64,000 bases of DNA from G963675935 sp963823895 (GTDB taxonomy: Bacteria > Planctomycetota > Planctomycetia > Pirellulales > Thermoguttaceae): positions 1 through 64,000 of the forward strand of contig CAWGNG010000028.1 in NCBI GenBank assembly GCA_963823895.1, in the 5' to 3' direction. A program made the position numbers and the translations under genes. Below the pieces are notes generated by a model that was not told where the DNA came from, searched no databases, and saw only the letters and a list, made by a program, of their open reading frames with translations. Each line of letters begins with the position of its first letter. The stretch's first letter is position 1. Below are positions 23,492 through 32,071 of the stretch, one piece after another.

Positions 23492-24813
23492 CTACGCCGA
23501 CATCGGTAACTCATACCCCTTCCGCCGCGGCCGATCGGTCAGTTTGTTCGCTTCTTCGTCGTCGACGAATTTCTCTGCGGCCGGATCCCATTTCAGCGGG
23601 CGGCCGACGCGACGGGTGATGTTCACCAGGTGGCAAACGGTGATCGACCGGTGGCCGATCTCGACGTCGGCTACGGGCTTCTGCCGCGTCTTGATGCAAT
23701 CGAGCCAGTTTTGCAGGTGCCAGCGGGCCTGCCAGAGCGCGGTCTGATCGCTCCACTTCTTCTCCTCCGCGGCCTCGTCGACCTTCTTGAGCAGTTCGGT
23801 GGCGATACTCTTCGGGTTCGAGGTGAACTTGTTGCGGTTGATCCGCACCTTTCCCTTTTCGCAGATGAAGAGCGCCCCGCCCATCGGCCCGTGCTTCGTG
23901 TCGAGGATGAAGCGAACCGGCACGCCGTTGGCATATCGGATTTCGACCTGGCCGCTTGGCCCCGGCGTCAGCGGCCGCATTTCGACCGGGCCGGTCTTGT
24001 CCATGTCCAACGCCCATTGAATCTGATCGACGCCGTGGGCGCCCCAGTTGGTCATTTCGCCGCCGGAGAAGTCGCGCCACCGCATCCAGCCCATCCACTC
24101 CCAGTTGAAGGGGCGGAAGGCCGCTTGATTGAGCCACACGTCCCAATCGAGTCCGGCCGGCGCCGCCTGCTCGGCAAACAGCGGCGAAGGGGACTGCTCG
24201 CTGCCGGGATAGGCCACCGCATGGACTTCGACGACTTTTCCCAGGCCGCCGCTGCGGATCAGTTCGCAGGCGATCCGATTCATCGCCATCGAGCGCTGCT
24301 GCGTGCCGACCTGAAAAACGCAGTTGTGCTTTAGCACGGCGTCAACCAGCACGCGGCCTTCGTGAATATAGAGCGTCAGTGGCTTTTCGGCGTAGATGTC
24401 CTTGCCGGCCTGGCAGGCGTGGATGCAGGGCGCACCCGTTGAAACTCGCCGGTGCCGATGATGACCGCGTCGACGTCCTTGCGTTCGAGAATCTCTTGGT
24501 AGTGCTGGCACACCGGCCAGGAACCCTTGTGGTCGGCTTTGAACTTCTCGGCCCGCGGCAGGTTGCAATCGCAGAGCGCAACGATCTGGGCAGATTCCGG
24601 CAGTTGCTCGAGTAAGAGGGTCGCCCGACCGCCAACGCCGATCGCCCCGACCGTGATTCGTTCGTTCGCCCCCGGCTTCCCGTCGGCCGCCAAAACGCCG
24701 GAAGGAATAAAGTAAGGGGCCGCAATCGCCCCGGCCGTTCCGGCAGCAGCCAGTTTGAGGAAATCACGCCTTCGATATTGGGAACTGACGGGGGTCGCGT
24801 TGGCTGCGGTCAT
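23492..24813 (-). pseudogene. Tat-exported Gfo/Idh/MocA-family oxidoreductase, frameshifted
   Basis: ATG 24813. The N-terminus has a Tat signal (YRRRDFLKLAAAGTAGAIAA). The Rossmann part reads ITVGAIGVGGRATLLLEQLP and VDAVIIGTGEF. At about 24433 one base is missing; after it CIHACQAGKDIYAEKPLTL (the EKP active-site motif) and the C-terminal domain FSGGEMTNWGAHGVDQIQWA follow. These enzymes oxidise or reduce sugar derivatives, and exported versions are abundant in planctomycetes. The indel sits in a CCC run, so a sequencing error is plausible. Confidence 0.82.
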
Positions 24814-25031
24814 GGTGCCGCCTCTCTGGGGGAGGAAAACGGTGGGTGGGCTCATTCGTGAGGAACACCCCCATTCTCGCGCGGCGGCCGCCGTTAGTCA
24901 ACAATCCTCGACGTCCCCTCGCAGGAGTTGTGTTCAAGAAGTCAAGATGGTCAATTTGCAAAAAGTCTTTTGGTCGCGAGGGGTGGAACATTAGTGTCCC
25001 GAATTTCCCTGGGGTTTTTCTGAAGAGCCCA

Positions 25032-25060
25032 TTGACGCCGCTGGACGACAATGATACGAT
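25032..25060 (+). promoter_or_regulatory. Promoter of the S10 ribosomal cluster
   Basis: TTGACG at 25032-25037 and TACGAT at 25055-25060 are 17 bp apart, ~75 bp before rpsJ. The rest of the 323-bp gap between the oxidoreductase and rpsJ (24814-25136) is AT-richer and holds no gene or repeat that I could see. Confidence 0.7.
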
Positions 25061-25136
25061 TTGAGGTTTCCCGCCTGCGAGGCGGGCTGCGACTGTTCGT
25101 TGGCAAGTCGGTGGTCGAGTTACCCGGAGGACTTCC

Positions 25137-25466
25137 GTGGCTGGTCAGACAAGCGAGATCATTCGGATCCGGATGGAGGCGTACGATCACGCCATTCTGG
25201 ATCAGAGTGCGACGGAGATTGTGGATACGGCGAAGCGCACCGGTTCGGTGGTCCACGGGCCAATTCCGCTGCCGACGCGGGTCGAGCGATACACGGTCCA
25301 GTCCAGTCCTCATGTGGACAAGAAGGCCCGCCAGCAGTTCGAGATTCGGACGCACAAGCGTCTGATCGACATCATGCAGGCGACGGCGAAGACAATCGAG
25401 GCGCTCAACAAGTTGAGCCTGCCGGCGGGAGTTGACATCAAGATCAAAGCGACCACCAGGCGTTAA
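25137..25466 (+). CDS. rpsJ: Ribosomal protein S10
   Basis: Encodes 109 residues from GTG 25137 behind GGAGGA. IIRIRMEAYDHAILDQSATE, then GPIPLPTRVERYTVQSSPHV and FEIRTHKRLIDIMQATAKTI are the S10 signature. S10 is a 30S head protein and a NusG/NusB partner. First gene of the cluster: str-operon genes (rpsL, rpsG, fusA, tuf) are not upstream, an oxidoreductase on the other strand is. Confidence 0.97.
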   Translation: MAGQTSEIIRIRMEAYDHAILDQSATEIVDTAKRTGSVVHGPIPLPTRVERYTVQSSPHVDKKARQQFEIRTHKRLIDIMQATAKTIEALNKLSLPAGVDIKIKATTRR

Positions 25467-25479
25467 AAGAAAGAGAAAG

Positions 25480-25570
25480 AAGGGGTCAGAGGTCAGGGAT
25501 CAGGGGCCGGAAGAAATTGAGAGTTTACTCCTGAGGTCTGGCCCCTAGCCCCTAGCCCCTAGCCCCTGGA
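25480..25570. repeat. Heptad inverted repeat between rpsJ and rplC
   Basis: Left arm GGGGTCAGAGGTCAGGGATC and on; right arm CTGGCCCCTAGCCCCTAGCC and on, ending 84 nt before rplC. Units are 7 bp. Confidence 0.85.
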
Positions 25571-25653
25571 CATTATGGAACGGAAGCTCGACGGGCAAAC
25601 CCGGCCATGAGCCGGTGCTTCCCGCCGGCGACGTAGCATAAAGGCATCGATCG

Positions 25654-26340
25654 ATGGTAGTTGGACTGCTCGGCCGCAAGGTCGGGATGACACAGATTTT
25701 CGACGCAACCGGCCAAGTGGTCCCGGCAACCGTGATCGAGGCCGGTCCCTGCCACGTCCTGCAAGTGCGGACGCAGCAGAAAGACGGCTACGAAGCCGTG
25801 CAACTCGGCTATCTTAACAAGCCACGTCGTCTTGCCAGCCGCGCCGCTCGCGGCCACGTCGCCAAACTCGATAGCAAGCGCCAGCGCCGCCGTTCCGCCG
25901 CCGGAGTCGAGGCGATCGCAAAGGCAGCCTGCGAGCCGCCGCGATTCGTTCGCGAGCTTCGCGGCTCGATCGATGGCGTTCAAGTCGGGCAGGAACTGAC
26001 GGTCGATGTCTTCGCCCAAATCAAGGCGGTCGACGTGGTCGGCACCAGCAAGGGCCGCGGCACCGCCGGCGTGATGAAACGCCACAACTTCCACGGCCAG
26101 CGGGCCACGCACGGCGTGAAGAAGGTACACCGTCATGCCGGCTCGATCGGCTGCAATACCGATCCGCACCACGTCTTCAAGGGCCGGCGGATGGCCGGTC
26201 ACTACGGAGCGGTTCGCCGCACGGCCCGAAATCTGAAGGTCGTTCGCGTCGATCTGGAAAACAACTTGCTGTTGGTCAACGGCGCGGTGCCGGGTCCCAA
26301 CGGCGGCTACGTCGTGATTCGGCAGACGAATAAACTATAG
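25654..26340 (+). CDS. rplC: Ribosomal protein L3
   Basis: Encodes 228 residues. MVVGLLGRKVGMTQIFDATG, then VVGTSKGRGTAGVMKRHNFH and RMAGHYGAVRRTARNLKVVR are conserved L3 segments; the central GSIGCNTDPHHVFKGRRM loop reaches the peptidyl-transferase centre. Residues 70-105 carry an Arg/Ala-rich stretch specific to this lineage or merely variable. The ATG is the first codon with homology; no strong SD precedes it. Confidence 0.97.
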   Translation: MVVGLLGRKVGMTQIFDATGQVVPATVIEAGPCHVLQVRTQQKDGYEAVQLGYLNKPRRLASRAARGHVAKLDSKRQRRRSAAGVEAIAKAACEPPRFVRELRGSIDGVQVGQELTVDVFAQIKAVDVVGTSKGRGTAGVMKRHNFHGQRATHGVKKVHRHAGSIGCNTDPHHVFKGRRMAGHYGAVRRTARNLKVVRVDLENNLLLVNGAVPGPNGGYVVIRQTNKL

Positions 26341-26372
26341 GGATCAGGGGTCAGGGATTAGAACAATCGGAG

Positions 26373-26402
26373 TTGTTTAGCCGCCGCGTCGACGCGGCGT
26401 AA
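26373..26402. repeat. GTTTAGC-headed hairpin between rplC and rplD
   Basis: TGTTTAGCCGCCGCGTCGAC then GCGGCG; the palindrome CCGCGTCGACGCGG follows the GTTTAGC head. A short GGGGTCAGGGATTAG heptad run stands just before, at 26342-26358. Confidence 0.65.
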
Positions 26403-26435
26403 TGGAAAAGCGTACGACATCAAGGCGGTACAGTC

Positions 26436-27065
26436 ATGGCCACATTACCCATCTACAATCGCAGCGGCGACGAGGTCGGCAAGTATGAAGTCGATCCCGA
26501 GCAGTTGGCGCCGCGGATCAGCAAGCAATTGCTGCACGACGCCGTGGTCATGTATGAGAACAATCTCCGCCAGGGCTCGGTGAAGACGAAGACCCGCTCG
26601 GAAGTCTCCGGCTCGTCGAAGAAGATGTATCGCCAAAAGGGGACGGGCAACGCGCGGGCCGGCTCGCGTCGCAGCGGCGTCCGCCGCGGCGGCGGCCACA
26701 TTCACGCCCGCGTCCCCCGCGACTGGTCGTACCGCCTGCCGAAAAAAGCCCTCCGCATCGCCACGCGAATGGCCCTGGCCTCGCGGATCGCGGACGACGA
26801 GATTACGCTGATCGACAGCCTGAGTTTTGCCCAGCCGCGGACCCGCGAGATGGCCGACGTGCTGAAGGCGCTGAAGCTGACCGGCAGCAGCCTGCTGGTG
26901 ACGATTTCCGGGCACGACGTCAACGTATACAAGAGCACCCGCAACATCGCCGGTGTGTCGGTGCTGCCGGTGGCGGAACTGAACGCATGGGAAGTGCTGC
27001 ACCCGAAGCGGCTGCTGATGACCACCGCCGCGTTGGATGCCCTCCGCGAGAAATCGACAACGTAA
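26436..27065 (+). CDS. rplD: Ribosomal protein L4
   Basis: Encodes 209 residues. LLHDAVVMYENNLRQGSVKT, KKMYRQKGTGNARAGSRRSG and PRDWSYRLPKKALRIATRMA are L4 hallmarks; the basic loop reaches into the exit tunnel. In gammaproteobacteria L4 represses its own operon by binding the leader; whether it does so here cannot be seen. Confidence 0.97.
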   Translation: MATLPIYNRSGDEVGKYEVDPEQLAPRISKQLLHDAVVMYENNLRQGSVKTKTRSEVSGSSKKMYRQKGTGNARAGSRRSGVRRGGGHIHARVPRDWSYRLPKKALRIATRMALASRIADDEITLIDSLSFAQPRTREMADVLKALKLTGSSLLVTISGHDVNVYKSTRNIAGVSVLPVAELNAWEVLHPKRLLMTTAALDALREKSTT

Positions 27066-27078
27066 CAAGAGAGATATT

Positions 27079-27155
27079 GTGTGCCACTGTTTGCTTGCAA
27101 GCAGTGCCGTGAGAAGTGCCGGGAAAACGCTGCTTGCAAGCAAGCAGCGGCACAC
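27079..27155. repeat. Inverted repeat between rplD and rplW
   Basis: GTGTGCCACTGTTTGCTTGC and AAGCAGTG at the left pair with CTGCTTGCAAGCAAGCAGCG and GCACAC at the right with few mismatches, forming a long hairpin that ends 21 nt before the rplW ATG. Confidence 0.75.
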
Positions 27156-27176
27156 GATGCAAGAGAAAAGACGATC

Positions 27177-27488
27177 ATGGCTCGAGACCTCACCAAAACC
27201 GCGTTGGAGTTGCAGCCGCATCAGATCATCCTCCGGCCGCTGGTGACCGAAAAGGGGATGCACAAGGCGGAGCGCTGCAACGCATACGCGTTTGAAGTCA
27301 GCCGCCAGGCCGGCAAGGACGACGTCCGCCAGGCGGTCGAGCAACTGTTCGACGTGAAGGTAGTGCGAGTGAACATCCAGAACCGCAAGGGCAAGCCCCG
27401 CCGCGCCCGTTTCCGCTCGGGCACGACCGGCTCCTGGAAAAAGGCGATTGTAACCCTGAAAAAGGACCATCGAATCAACTTCTTCTAG
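27177..27488 (+). CDS. rplW: Ribosomal protein L23
   Basis: Encodes 103 residues from ATG 27177. LQPHQIILRPLVTEKGMHKA, then YAFEVSRQAGKDDVRQAVEQ and LFDVKVVRVNIQNRKGK are L23. It lies at the exit tunnel and docks trigger factor and SRP. The frame is open upstream to 27081, but that part is read from the inverted repeat and is not part of the protein family. Confidence 0.96.
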   Translation: MARDLTKTALELQPHQIILRPLVTEKGMHKAERCNAYAFEVSRQAGKDDVRQAVEQLFDVKVVRVNIQNRKGKPRRARFRSGTTGSWKKAIVTLKKDHRINFF

Positions 27489-27572
27489 CGGTCAGCGATC
27501 AGCGGCCAGCTATCAGCTTCAGAAAGCTGGTGGCTGAAAGCTGACGGCTGATAGCTGATAGCTGAGAACTGT
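27489..27572. repeat. Heptad inverted repeat between rplW and rplB
   Basis: AGCGGTC/AGCGATC/AGCGGCC/AGCTATC units, then GGCTGAAAGCTGACGGCTGA and on as the right arm. The arm ends about 6 nt before the rplB ATG, and no Shine-Dalgarno sequence is visible. Confidence 0.8.
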
Positions 27573-27573
27573 T

Positions 27574-28431
27574 ATGGGAATTCGCAAATACAATCCGACG
27601 ACGCCCGGCCGCCGCGGCGCTACCGTGAGCGATTTCGCCGAGTTGACGCCTGGCGGCAAGCCGGTGAAGAGCCTGCTCCGCCCGAAGAAGCGCAAGGGCG
27701 GCCGCAACAACCAGGGCAGAATCACCGCGCGGCATCGTGGCGGCGGCCACAAACGGCAGTTGCGGCTGATCGACTTCCGCCGCGACAAGGACGGCATTCC
27801 CGCCAAGGTCGATTCGATCCAATACGATCCGAACCGCACCTGCCGCATCGCGTTGCTGCACTACGTCGACGGCGAAAAACGATACATCCTCGCCCCGGAG
27901 GGGATGAAGGCGGGCGATCAGCTTATGAGCGGGCCGGACGCCCCGGTGGCCGTGGGCAATTGCCTTCCGCTCGCGGCGATTCCGCTGGGGATGAACGTTC
28001 ACAACATCGAGATGATGCCCGGCCGCGGCGGCGTGTTGTGTCGTTCGGCGGGCGTTCGCGCCACGTTGGCCGCCCGTGACGCCGATTGGGCGCAGATCAA
28101 CCTGCCCAGCGGCGAAATCCGCCGCGTCCCCGCCCGTTGCCGCGCCACGATCGGCGTGATCGGCAACGCCGACCACATGGGCATCGTCTACGGCAAGGCG
28201 GGCCGGCGACGTTGGCTGGGCCGTCGGCCGCACGTCCGCGGCACGGCCATGAACCCGATCGATCATCCGCACGGCGGCGGTGAAGGCCGCACCAAGGGCG
28301 GACGCCACCCCGTCAGCCCCACCGGCAAGTTGGCCAAGGGCGGCTCGACCCGCAAACGGCGGAAACCCTCGAACAAGTCAATCGTGCGGCGGCGAAAATC
28401 GCGGAGATATGGACAATTGAAAATCAGGTAG
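27574..28431 (+). CDS. rplB: Ribosomal protein L2
   Basis: Encodes 285 residues. MGIRKYNPTTPGRRGATVSD, GRNNQGRITARHRGGGHKRQ and the C-terminal GTAMNPIDHPHGGGEGRTKG are the L2 signature; the latter loop holds the His near the peptidyl-transferase centre. Length is normal. Its start codon lies directly behind the arm of a heptad repeat. Confidence 0.98.
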   Translation: MGIRKYNPTTPGRRGATVSDFAELTPGGKPVKSLLRPKKRKGGRNNQGRITARHRGGGHKRQLRLIDFRRDKDGIPAKVDSIQYDPNRTCRIALLHYVDGEKRYILAPEGMKAGDQLMSGPDAPVAVGNCLPLAAIPLGMNVHNIEMMPGRGGVLCRSAGVRATLAARDADWAQINLPSGEIRRVPARCRATIGVIGNADHMGIVYGKAGRRRWLGRRPHVRGTAMNPIDHPHGGGEGRTKGGRHPVSPTGKLAKGGSTRKRRKPSNKSIVRRRKSRRYGQLKIR

Positions 28432-28578
28432 TGGTTAGTGGCTAGTGGCCAGTGGCCAGTGGCTAGTGGCCAGTGGTCAGTGGCCAGTGAGGTACATGGA
28501 GCATTGAACCCGAACCCGAACACGATGCCAGCGAAGTCGTCGTATCTAGCCACTAGCCACTAGCCACTGACCACTAGT
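28432..28578. repeat. Heptad inverted repeat between rplB and rpsS
   Basis: Nine AGTGGYY units (28432-28490), a 55-nt spacer, then CTAGCCACTAGCCACTAGCC and on, the reverse complement, ending 4 nt before the rpsS ATG. This is the clearest example of the design. Confidence 0.9.
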
Positions 28579-28581
28579 ACC

Positions 28582-28851
28582 ATGGGAAGATCACTTAAAA
28601 AAGGCCCGTTCGTCAACCCGAAGCTGTTTCTGAAGGTGCAGAAGCAGAACGACGCGGGCACGAAGGACCCGATCAAGACCTGGGCCCGCGCCTGCACGGT
28701 CGTGCCGGAGTTCGTCGGCCACACGTTCATGGTCCACAACGGCAAGGCGCATTTGAAGGTGTTCGTCACCGAGGAAATGGTCGGGCACCGGCTGGGAGAA
28801 TTTGCGCCGACGCGGACGTTCCGCGGACACGGCGGGAAAGGCAAGCGATAA
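28582..28851 (+). CDS. rpsS: Ribosomal protein S19
   Basis: Encodes 89 residues. MGRSLKKGPFVNPKLFLKVQ, then VVPEFVGHTFMVHNGKAHLK and GHRLGEFAPTRTFRGHGGKG are S19, which with S13 contacts the A-site finger. The ATG follows ACTAGTACC without any purine-rich SD. Confidence 0.97.
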   Translation: MGRSLKKGPFVNPKLFLKVQKQNDAGTKDPIKTWARACTVVPEFVGHTFMVHNGKAHLKVFVTEEMVGHRLGEFAPTRTFRGHGGKGKR

Positions 28852-28855
28852 CAAC

Positions 28856-29009
28856 GTACTCCTCACACTCCGTGTGAGGCGAGTACGTCACGCGTACTCC
28901 TCACACTCTGCGGGAGGTAGGTACGTCACGCGGAGCGTGAGCAATACGAGAGGTGCCTCATGCGGAGCATGAGGAGTACGAAATGCGTCACGCGGAGCGT
29001 GACGAGTAC
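28856..29009. repeat. Tandem TCACGCGGAGCGTGA-type palindromes between rpsS and rplV
   Basis: Four related hairpin units, each bounded by GTAC: TCACACTCCGTGTGA, TCACACTCTGCGGGA, TCACGCGGAGCGTGA with TCATGCGGAGCATGA, and TCACGCGGAGCGTGA. Similar units occur at about 63690-63812. Confidence 0.8.
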
Positions 29010-29035
29010 AGAAGGCAAGCGATAGGGACGGCATC

Positions 29036-29362
29036 ATGGCGTACGAAGCGACCTACCGATTCGCGCGGATCAGCGCCCGCAAGGTGCGCCCCTTGGCCGA
29101 CTTGATCCGCGGCAAATTGGCCGACAACGCGCTGGACATCCTCAAGTACCAGCCGCACCGCGGCGCGCGGATGCTGGAAAAAGTGCTGCACAGCGCAATG
29201 GCCAACGCCGAGGATCGCCGCGCGCAGAACCTCCACAGCCTGATGGTGACCGATTGCCGCGTCGACGGCGGGCCGATGTTCAAGCGGATGCGGCCCCACG
29301 CCCGCGGCATGGCGTCGGTACTGAAAAAACGGTTTTCGCACATCCACATCGGACTGGAATAA
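29036..29362 (+). CDS. rplV: Ribosomal protein L22
   Basis: Encodes 108 residues. YRFARISARKVRPLADLIRG, LLHS-equivalent VLHSAMANAEDRRAQNLHSL and MFKRMRPHARGMASVLKKRF are L22; the beta-hairpin GPMFKRMRPHARG lines the exit tunnel. Normal length. Confidence 0.96.
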   Translation: MAYEATYRFARISARKVRPLADLIRGKLADNALDILKYQPHRGARMLEKVLHSAMANAEDRRAQNLHSLMVTDCRVDGGPMFKRMRPHARGMASVLKKRFSHIHIGLE

Positions 29363-29371
29363 GGATTATTT

Positions 29372-29430
29372 GTAGGACGGATTTCCAAATCCGTCCAAGT
29401 GATGGGGATGGATTTGGAAATCCATCCTAC
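29372..29430. repeat. GTAGGACGGATTTCC palindrome between rplV and rpsC
   Basis: GTAGGACGGATTTCCAAATC (from 29372) and its near-perfect reverse complement ending CATCCTAC at 29430 form a double-hairpin unit; each arm is itself palindromic around GGATTTCCAAATCC. A GTTTAACCGCCGCGTCCACG hairpin follows at 29439-29463. Confidence 0.8.
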
Positions 29431-29471
29431 GTTATCACGTTTAACCGCCGCGTCCACGCGGTGAAATCGCT

Positions 29472-30188
29472 ATGGGTCAGAAAGTCAATCCCGTCGGATT
29501 TCGCACCGGCATCATGGTCGGCTGGAAGAGCCGCTGGTATGCCTCGAAGCAGGAGTTCGCCGATCTGCTGGTCGAAGACCAGCGAATCCGCCACTACATC
29601 AAGGACCGCAAGGACAAATTCGGCAAGGCGCTCTACCCGTCGATCTCCAAGATCGAGATCGAGCGCACCCGCGACGAGGTGAAGGTGGTGCTCTTCTCGG
29701 CCCGGCCCGGCGTGTTGATCGGGCGGAAGGGCGAACGGGTCGAAGAGCTGCAAAAAGAACTACAGGAGAAGACCGGCCGGCGGATCAACATCAAGATCGA
29801 AGAAATCAATCGCCCCGAAATCGTCGCTCAATTGGTGGCCGAAGACATCGCGGAACAATTGATCAAGCGGTCCGGCTTCCGCCGCACGATGAAGCGGGCG
29901 ATGGAGCAGACGATGGAGGCGGGCGCCAAGGGGATCAAGATTCAACTTTCCGGCCGGCTGGGCGGGGCGGAAATGTCCCGCCGCGAGAAGCAGATCGCCG
30001 GCTCCATTCCGCTGAGCACGTTGCAGGCGAAAATCGACTACGGCTTCACCGAAGCGCTGATCGCCCAGGGACACATCGGCGTGCAAGTGTGGATCAACCA
30101 GGGCATGTATAACGAGGAAGAAAACAATGGCGCTGATGCCAAAACGGGTCAAGCACCGAAAAAGCCAAAGAGGACGTATAAGAGGTGA
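29472..30188 (+). CDS. rpsC: Ribosomal protein S3
   Basis: Encodes 238 residues. MGQKVNPVGFRTGIMVGWKS, the KH domain around VLIGRKGERVEELQKEL, and GAKGIKIQLSGRLGGAEMSR are S3. S3 sits at the mRNA entry tunnel. The last 20 residues overlap the rplP gene by 62 nt in another frame; NEEENNGADAKTGQAPKKPK is a typical variable tail. Confidence 0.97.
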   Translation: MGQKVNPVGFRTGIMVGWKSRWYASKQEFADLLVEDQRIRHYIKDRKDKFGKALYPSISKIEIERTRDEVKVVLFSARPGVLIGRKGERVEELQKELQEKTGRRINIKIEEINRPEIVAQLVAEDIAEQLIKRSGFRRTMKRAMEQTMEAGAKGIKIQLSGRLGGAEMSRREKQIAGSIPLSTLQAKIDYGFTEALIAQGHIGVQVWINQGMYNEEENNGADAKTGQAPKKPKRTYKR

Positions 30189-30543
30189 CGCCGCCCGCGG
30201 CAACCGCGTCGTCCACGGCGACTTCGGCCTGCAAGCGATGCAGGGCGGCTGGATCAGCGCGCAGACGCTGGAGGCCGGCCGCATCGCCGCCCAGCAGTAC
30301 CTGCGCACCGAGGGCCGCCTCTACATCCGCGTCTTCCCCCACAAACCGATCACCTCGATTCCCTTGGAAACCCGCATGGGCAAGGGCAAAGGCGAGCCGG
30401 AATACTGGGCGGCCGTGATCCGGCCGGGAACGGTCCTGTATGAGATCAGCGGAATTTCCGAAGAAGCGGCGCGGATGTGTTTCGCCCGGCTGGCCCACAA
30501 AATGCCGGTCCGCGTGCGGTTCCTCCGTCGCCGGCCGGTGTGA
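30127..30543 (+). CDS. rplP: Ribosomal protein L16
   Basis: Encodes 138 residues. MALMPKRVKHRKSQRGRIRG, then GDFGLQAMQGGWISAQTLEA and RMGKGKGEPEYWAAVIRPGT are L16, which helps place A-site tRNA. The start at 30127 is supported by homology from the first residue, so the 62-nt overlap with rpsC is real unless S3 ends earlier. Confidence 0.96.
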   Translation: MALMPKRVKHRKSQRGRIRGDAARGNRVVHGDFGLQAMQGGWISAQTLEAGRIAAQQYLRTEGRLYIRVFPHKPITSIPLETRMGKGKGEPEYWAAVIRPGTVLYEISGISEEAARMCFARLAHKMPVRVRFLRRRPV

Positions 30544-30712
30544 GAAGGAGTGGGCAGTAGGCAGTAGCCAAGGGGCAGTAAAGACGAGGCGTTTTCGCGG
30601 CGGGGCAAGAGAATGCCGGACACGAATTAGCAATTATTGAGCATTAACCAATTCCCACTGCCGACTGCCCACTGCCCACTGCCGACTGCCTTCTGCCGAC
30701 TACAACCGAGAG
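30544..30712. repeat. Heptad inverted repeat between rplP and rpmC
   Basis: Left arm GTGGGCAGTAGGCAGTAG; right arm ACTGCCGACTGCCCACTGCC and on (30658-30700) in 7-bp steps, with about 90 nt in between. The right arm ends 13 nt before ATG. Confidence 0.8.
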
Positions 30713-30718
30713 CGAACC

Positions 30719-30958
30719 ATGACCAAAGCCGCCGAATTTCGAGAAATGAGCGACGAGCAACTGGTGTTGACTCTCAACGAGACCACCAAGAACTTGTTCC
30801 ACCTGCGGCTGCAAGCGCAGACCGAACGGCTCGACGCGCCCAGCGAGCTCCGCAAGCAGCGGCGGCTGATCGCGCGAATCCGAACGATTCAGACCGAGCG
30901 GGCCGCGGCGAAGGATTCGGTTGCGGAAAAGGCCGCCAATAGCATTGTCGATAAGTAG
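30719..30958 (+). CDS. rpmC: Ribosomal protein L29
   Basis: Encodes 79 residues. MTKAAEFREMSDEQLVLTLN, then NLFHLRLQAQTERLDAPSEL and RRLIARIRTIQTERAA are the L29 two-helix hairpin. It lies at the exit tunnel near L23. AGAGCGAACC precedes the ATG. Confidence 0.95.
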   Translation: MTKAAEFREMSDEQLVLTLNETTKNLFHLRLQAQTERLDAPSELRKQRRLIARIRTIQTERAAAKDSVAEKAANSIVDK

Positions 30959-30968
30959 GAAAAAGCCC

Positions 30969-31292
30969 ATGCCCAAGCGAGTAGAAACCGGCATCGTCAC
31001 CAGCGACAAGACGGCCAAGACGCGCCGCGTGGAGATCCCACGGCTGGTCAGGCATCCGCGCTACGGCAAGTACGTCCGCCGCAAGACGATCTGCCACGTA
31101 CACGACGAAAACAACGAGTCGCACAACGGCGATCTGGTCGAGATCGTCGAGTCGCGGCCGATGTCGCGGTTGAAACGCTGGGCTCTGGTGCGAGTGGTCG
31201 AGAAGGGGCGAATGGTCGACTTGGTCGCCATGCGCGCCGCCGCTCGCCAGGCCCACGATAAGCCGGCCGCCGCCGAGGAGCAACCATCATGA
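30969..31292 (+). CDS. rpsQ: Ribosomal protein S17
   Basis: Encodes 107 residues from ATG 30969. MPKRVETGIVTSDKTAKTRR, then YGKYVRRKTICHVHDENNES and GDLVEIVESRPMSRLKRWAL are the OB-fold of S17. The C-terminal ~20 residues (Ala/Glu-rich) are a lineage extension. It overlaps rplN by ATGA (31289-31292). Confidence 0.96.
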   Translation: MPKRVETGIVTSDKTAKTRRVEIPRLVRHPRYGKYVRRKTICHVHDENNESHNGDLVEIVESRPMSRLKRWALVRVVEKGRMVDLVAMRAAARQAHDKPAAAEEQPS

Positions 31293-31657
31293 TTCAGATG
31301 CAGACGCGGCTGGCCGTGGCCGACAACACCGGTGCCCGTGAACTGGGCTGTTTCAAGGTCCTCGGCGGGGCGAAGAAACGCTTCGCCCGACTGGGCGACA
31401 TCGTCGTGTGCAGCGTCAAGAGCGTGGCCCCGGGCAGCGAAATCAAGAAGGGGGCGGTGGTCCGTGCGGTGATCGTCCGCTGCAAGCAGCCCACCCGCCG
31501 CACCGACGGCAGCTACGTCCGCTTCGACAGCAACGCCGCGGTGATCGTCGATGCCGACAAGAACCCCCGCGGCACACGCATCTTCGGCGCCGTCGCCCGC
31601 GAACTGCGCGATCGGAATTTCATGAAAATTGTCAGCCTCGCCAGCGAGGTGGTCTGA
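31289..31657 (+). CDS. rplN: Ribosomal protein L14
   Basis: Encodes 122 residues, the universal length. MIQMQTRLAVADNTGARELG, GDIVVCSVKSVAPGSEIKKG and RIFGAVARELRDRNFMKIVS are L14, which forms an intersubunit bridge. Start on ATGA with rpsQ; stop shares one base with the rplX ATG. Confidence 0.98.
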   Translation: MIQMQTRLAVADNTGARELGCFKVLGGAKKRFARLGDIVVCSVKSVAPGSEIKKGAVVRAVIVRCKQPTRRTDGSYVRFDSNAAVIVDADKNPRGTRIFGAVARELRDRNFMKIVSLASEVV

Positions 31658-32004
31658 TGTGGATTAAAGCGAACGATACGGTGCGAGTCATCTCCGGCGA
31701 AGACCGCGGAACCACCGCCAAGATCCTCCGCGTGAACCGCAAGGCGGGCAAACTGGTGGTCGAAGGCGTCAACCGCGTGTACAAACACGTCAAGCGCAGC
31801 CAGAAGAACCCGCAGGGCGGGCGGCTCTCGAAGGAGATGCCGATTGCCATGAGCAACGTGCTGCTGGTATGCGAGAAGTGCGGCTCGGCCACCCGCCTGG
31901 GCGTGCGGTATTTGCCCAACGGCACCAAGGAACGTTACTGCAAGAAATGCGGGGCGGGCAACGGCCACGTCTCCCCACCCAAGGCCCGATACGCCACAAA
32001 ATAA
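31657..32004 (+). CDS. rplX: Ribosomal protein L24
   Basis: Encodes 115 residues from the TGATG overlap. WIKANDTVRVISGEDRGTTA (KOW motif), KLVVEGVNRVYKHVKRSQKN and GGRLSKEMPIAMSNVLLVCE are L24; the CEKCG...CKKCG zinc motif at the C-terminus is the Zn-type. L24 initiates 50S assembly. Confidence 0.95.
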   Translation: MWIKANDTVRVISGEDRGTTAKILRVNRKAGKLVVEGVNRVYKHVKRSQKNPQGGRLSKEMPIAMSNVLLVCEKCGSATRLGVRYLPNGTKERYCKKCGAGNGHVSPPKARYATK

Positions 32005-32071
32005 CGCCGCGGCCCGCGGCCGCGCCCAATCATGGCGCGATCCGCCGCCGCGATTGAGAGTGTAAAACGAC

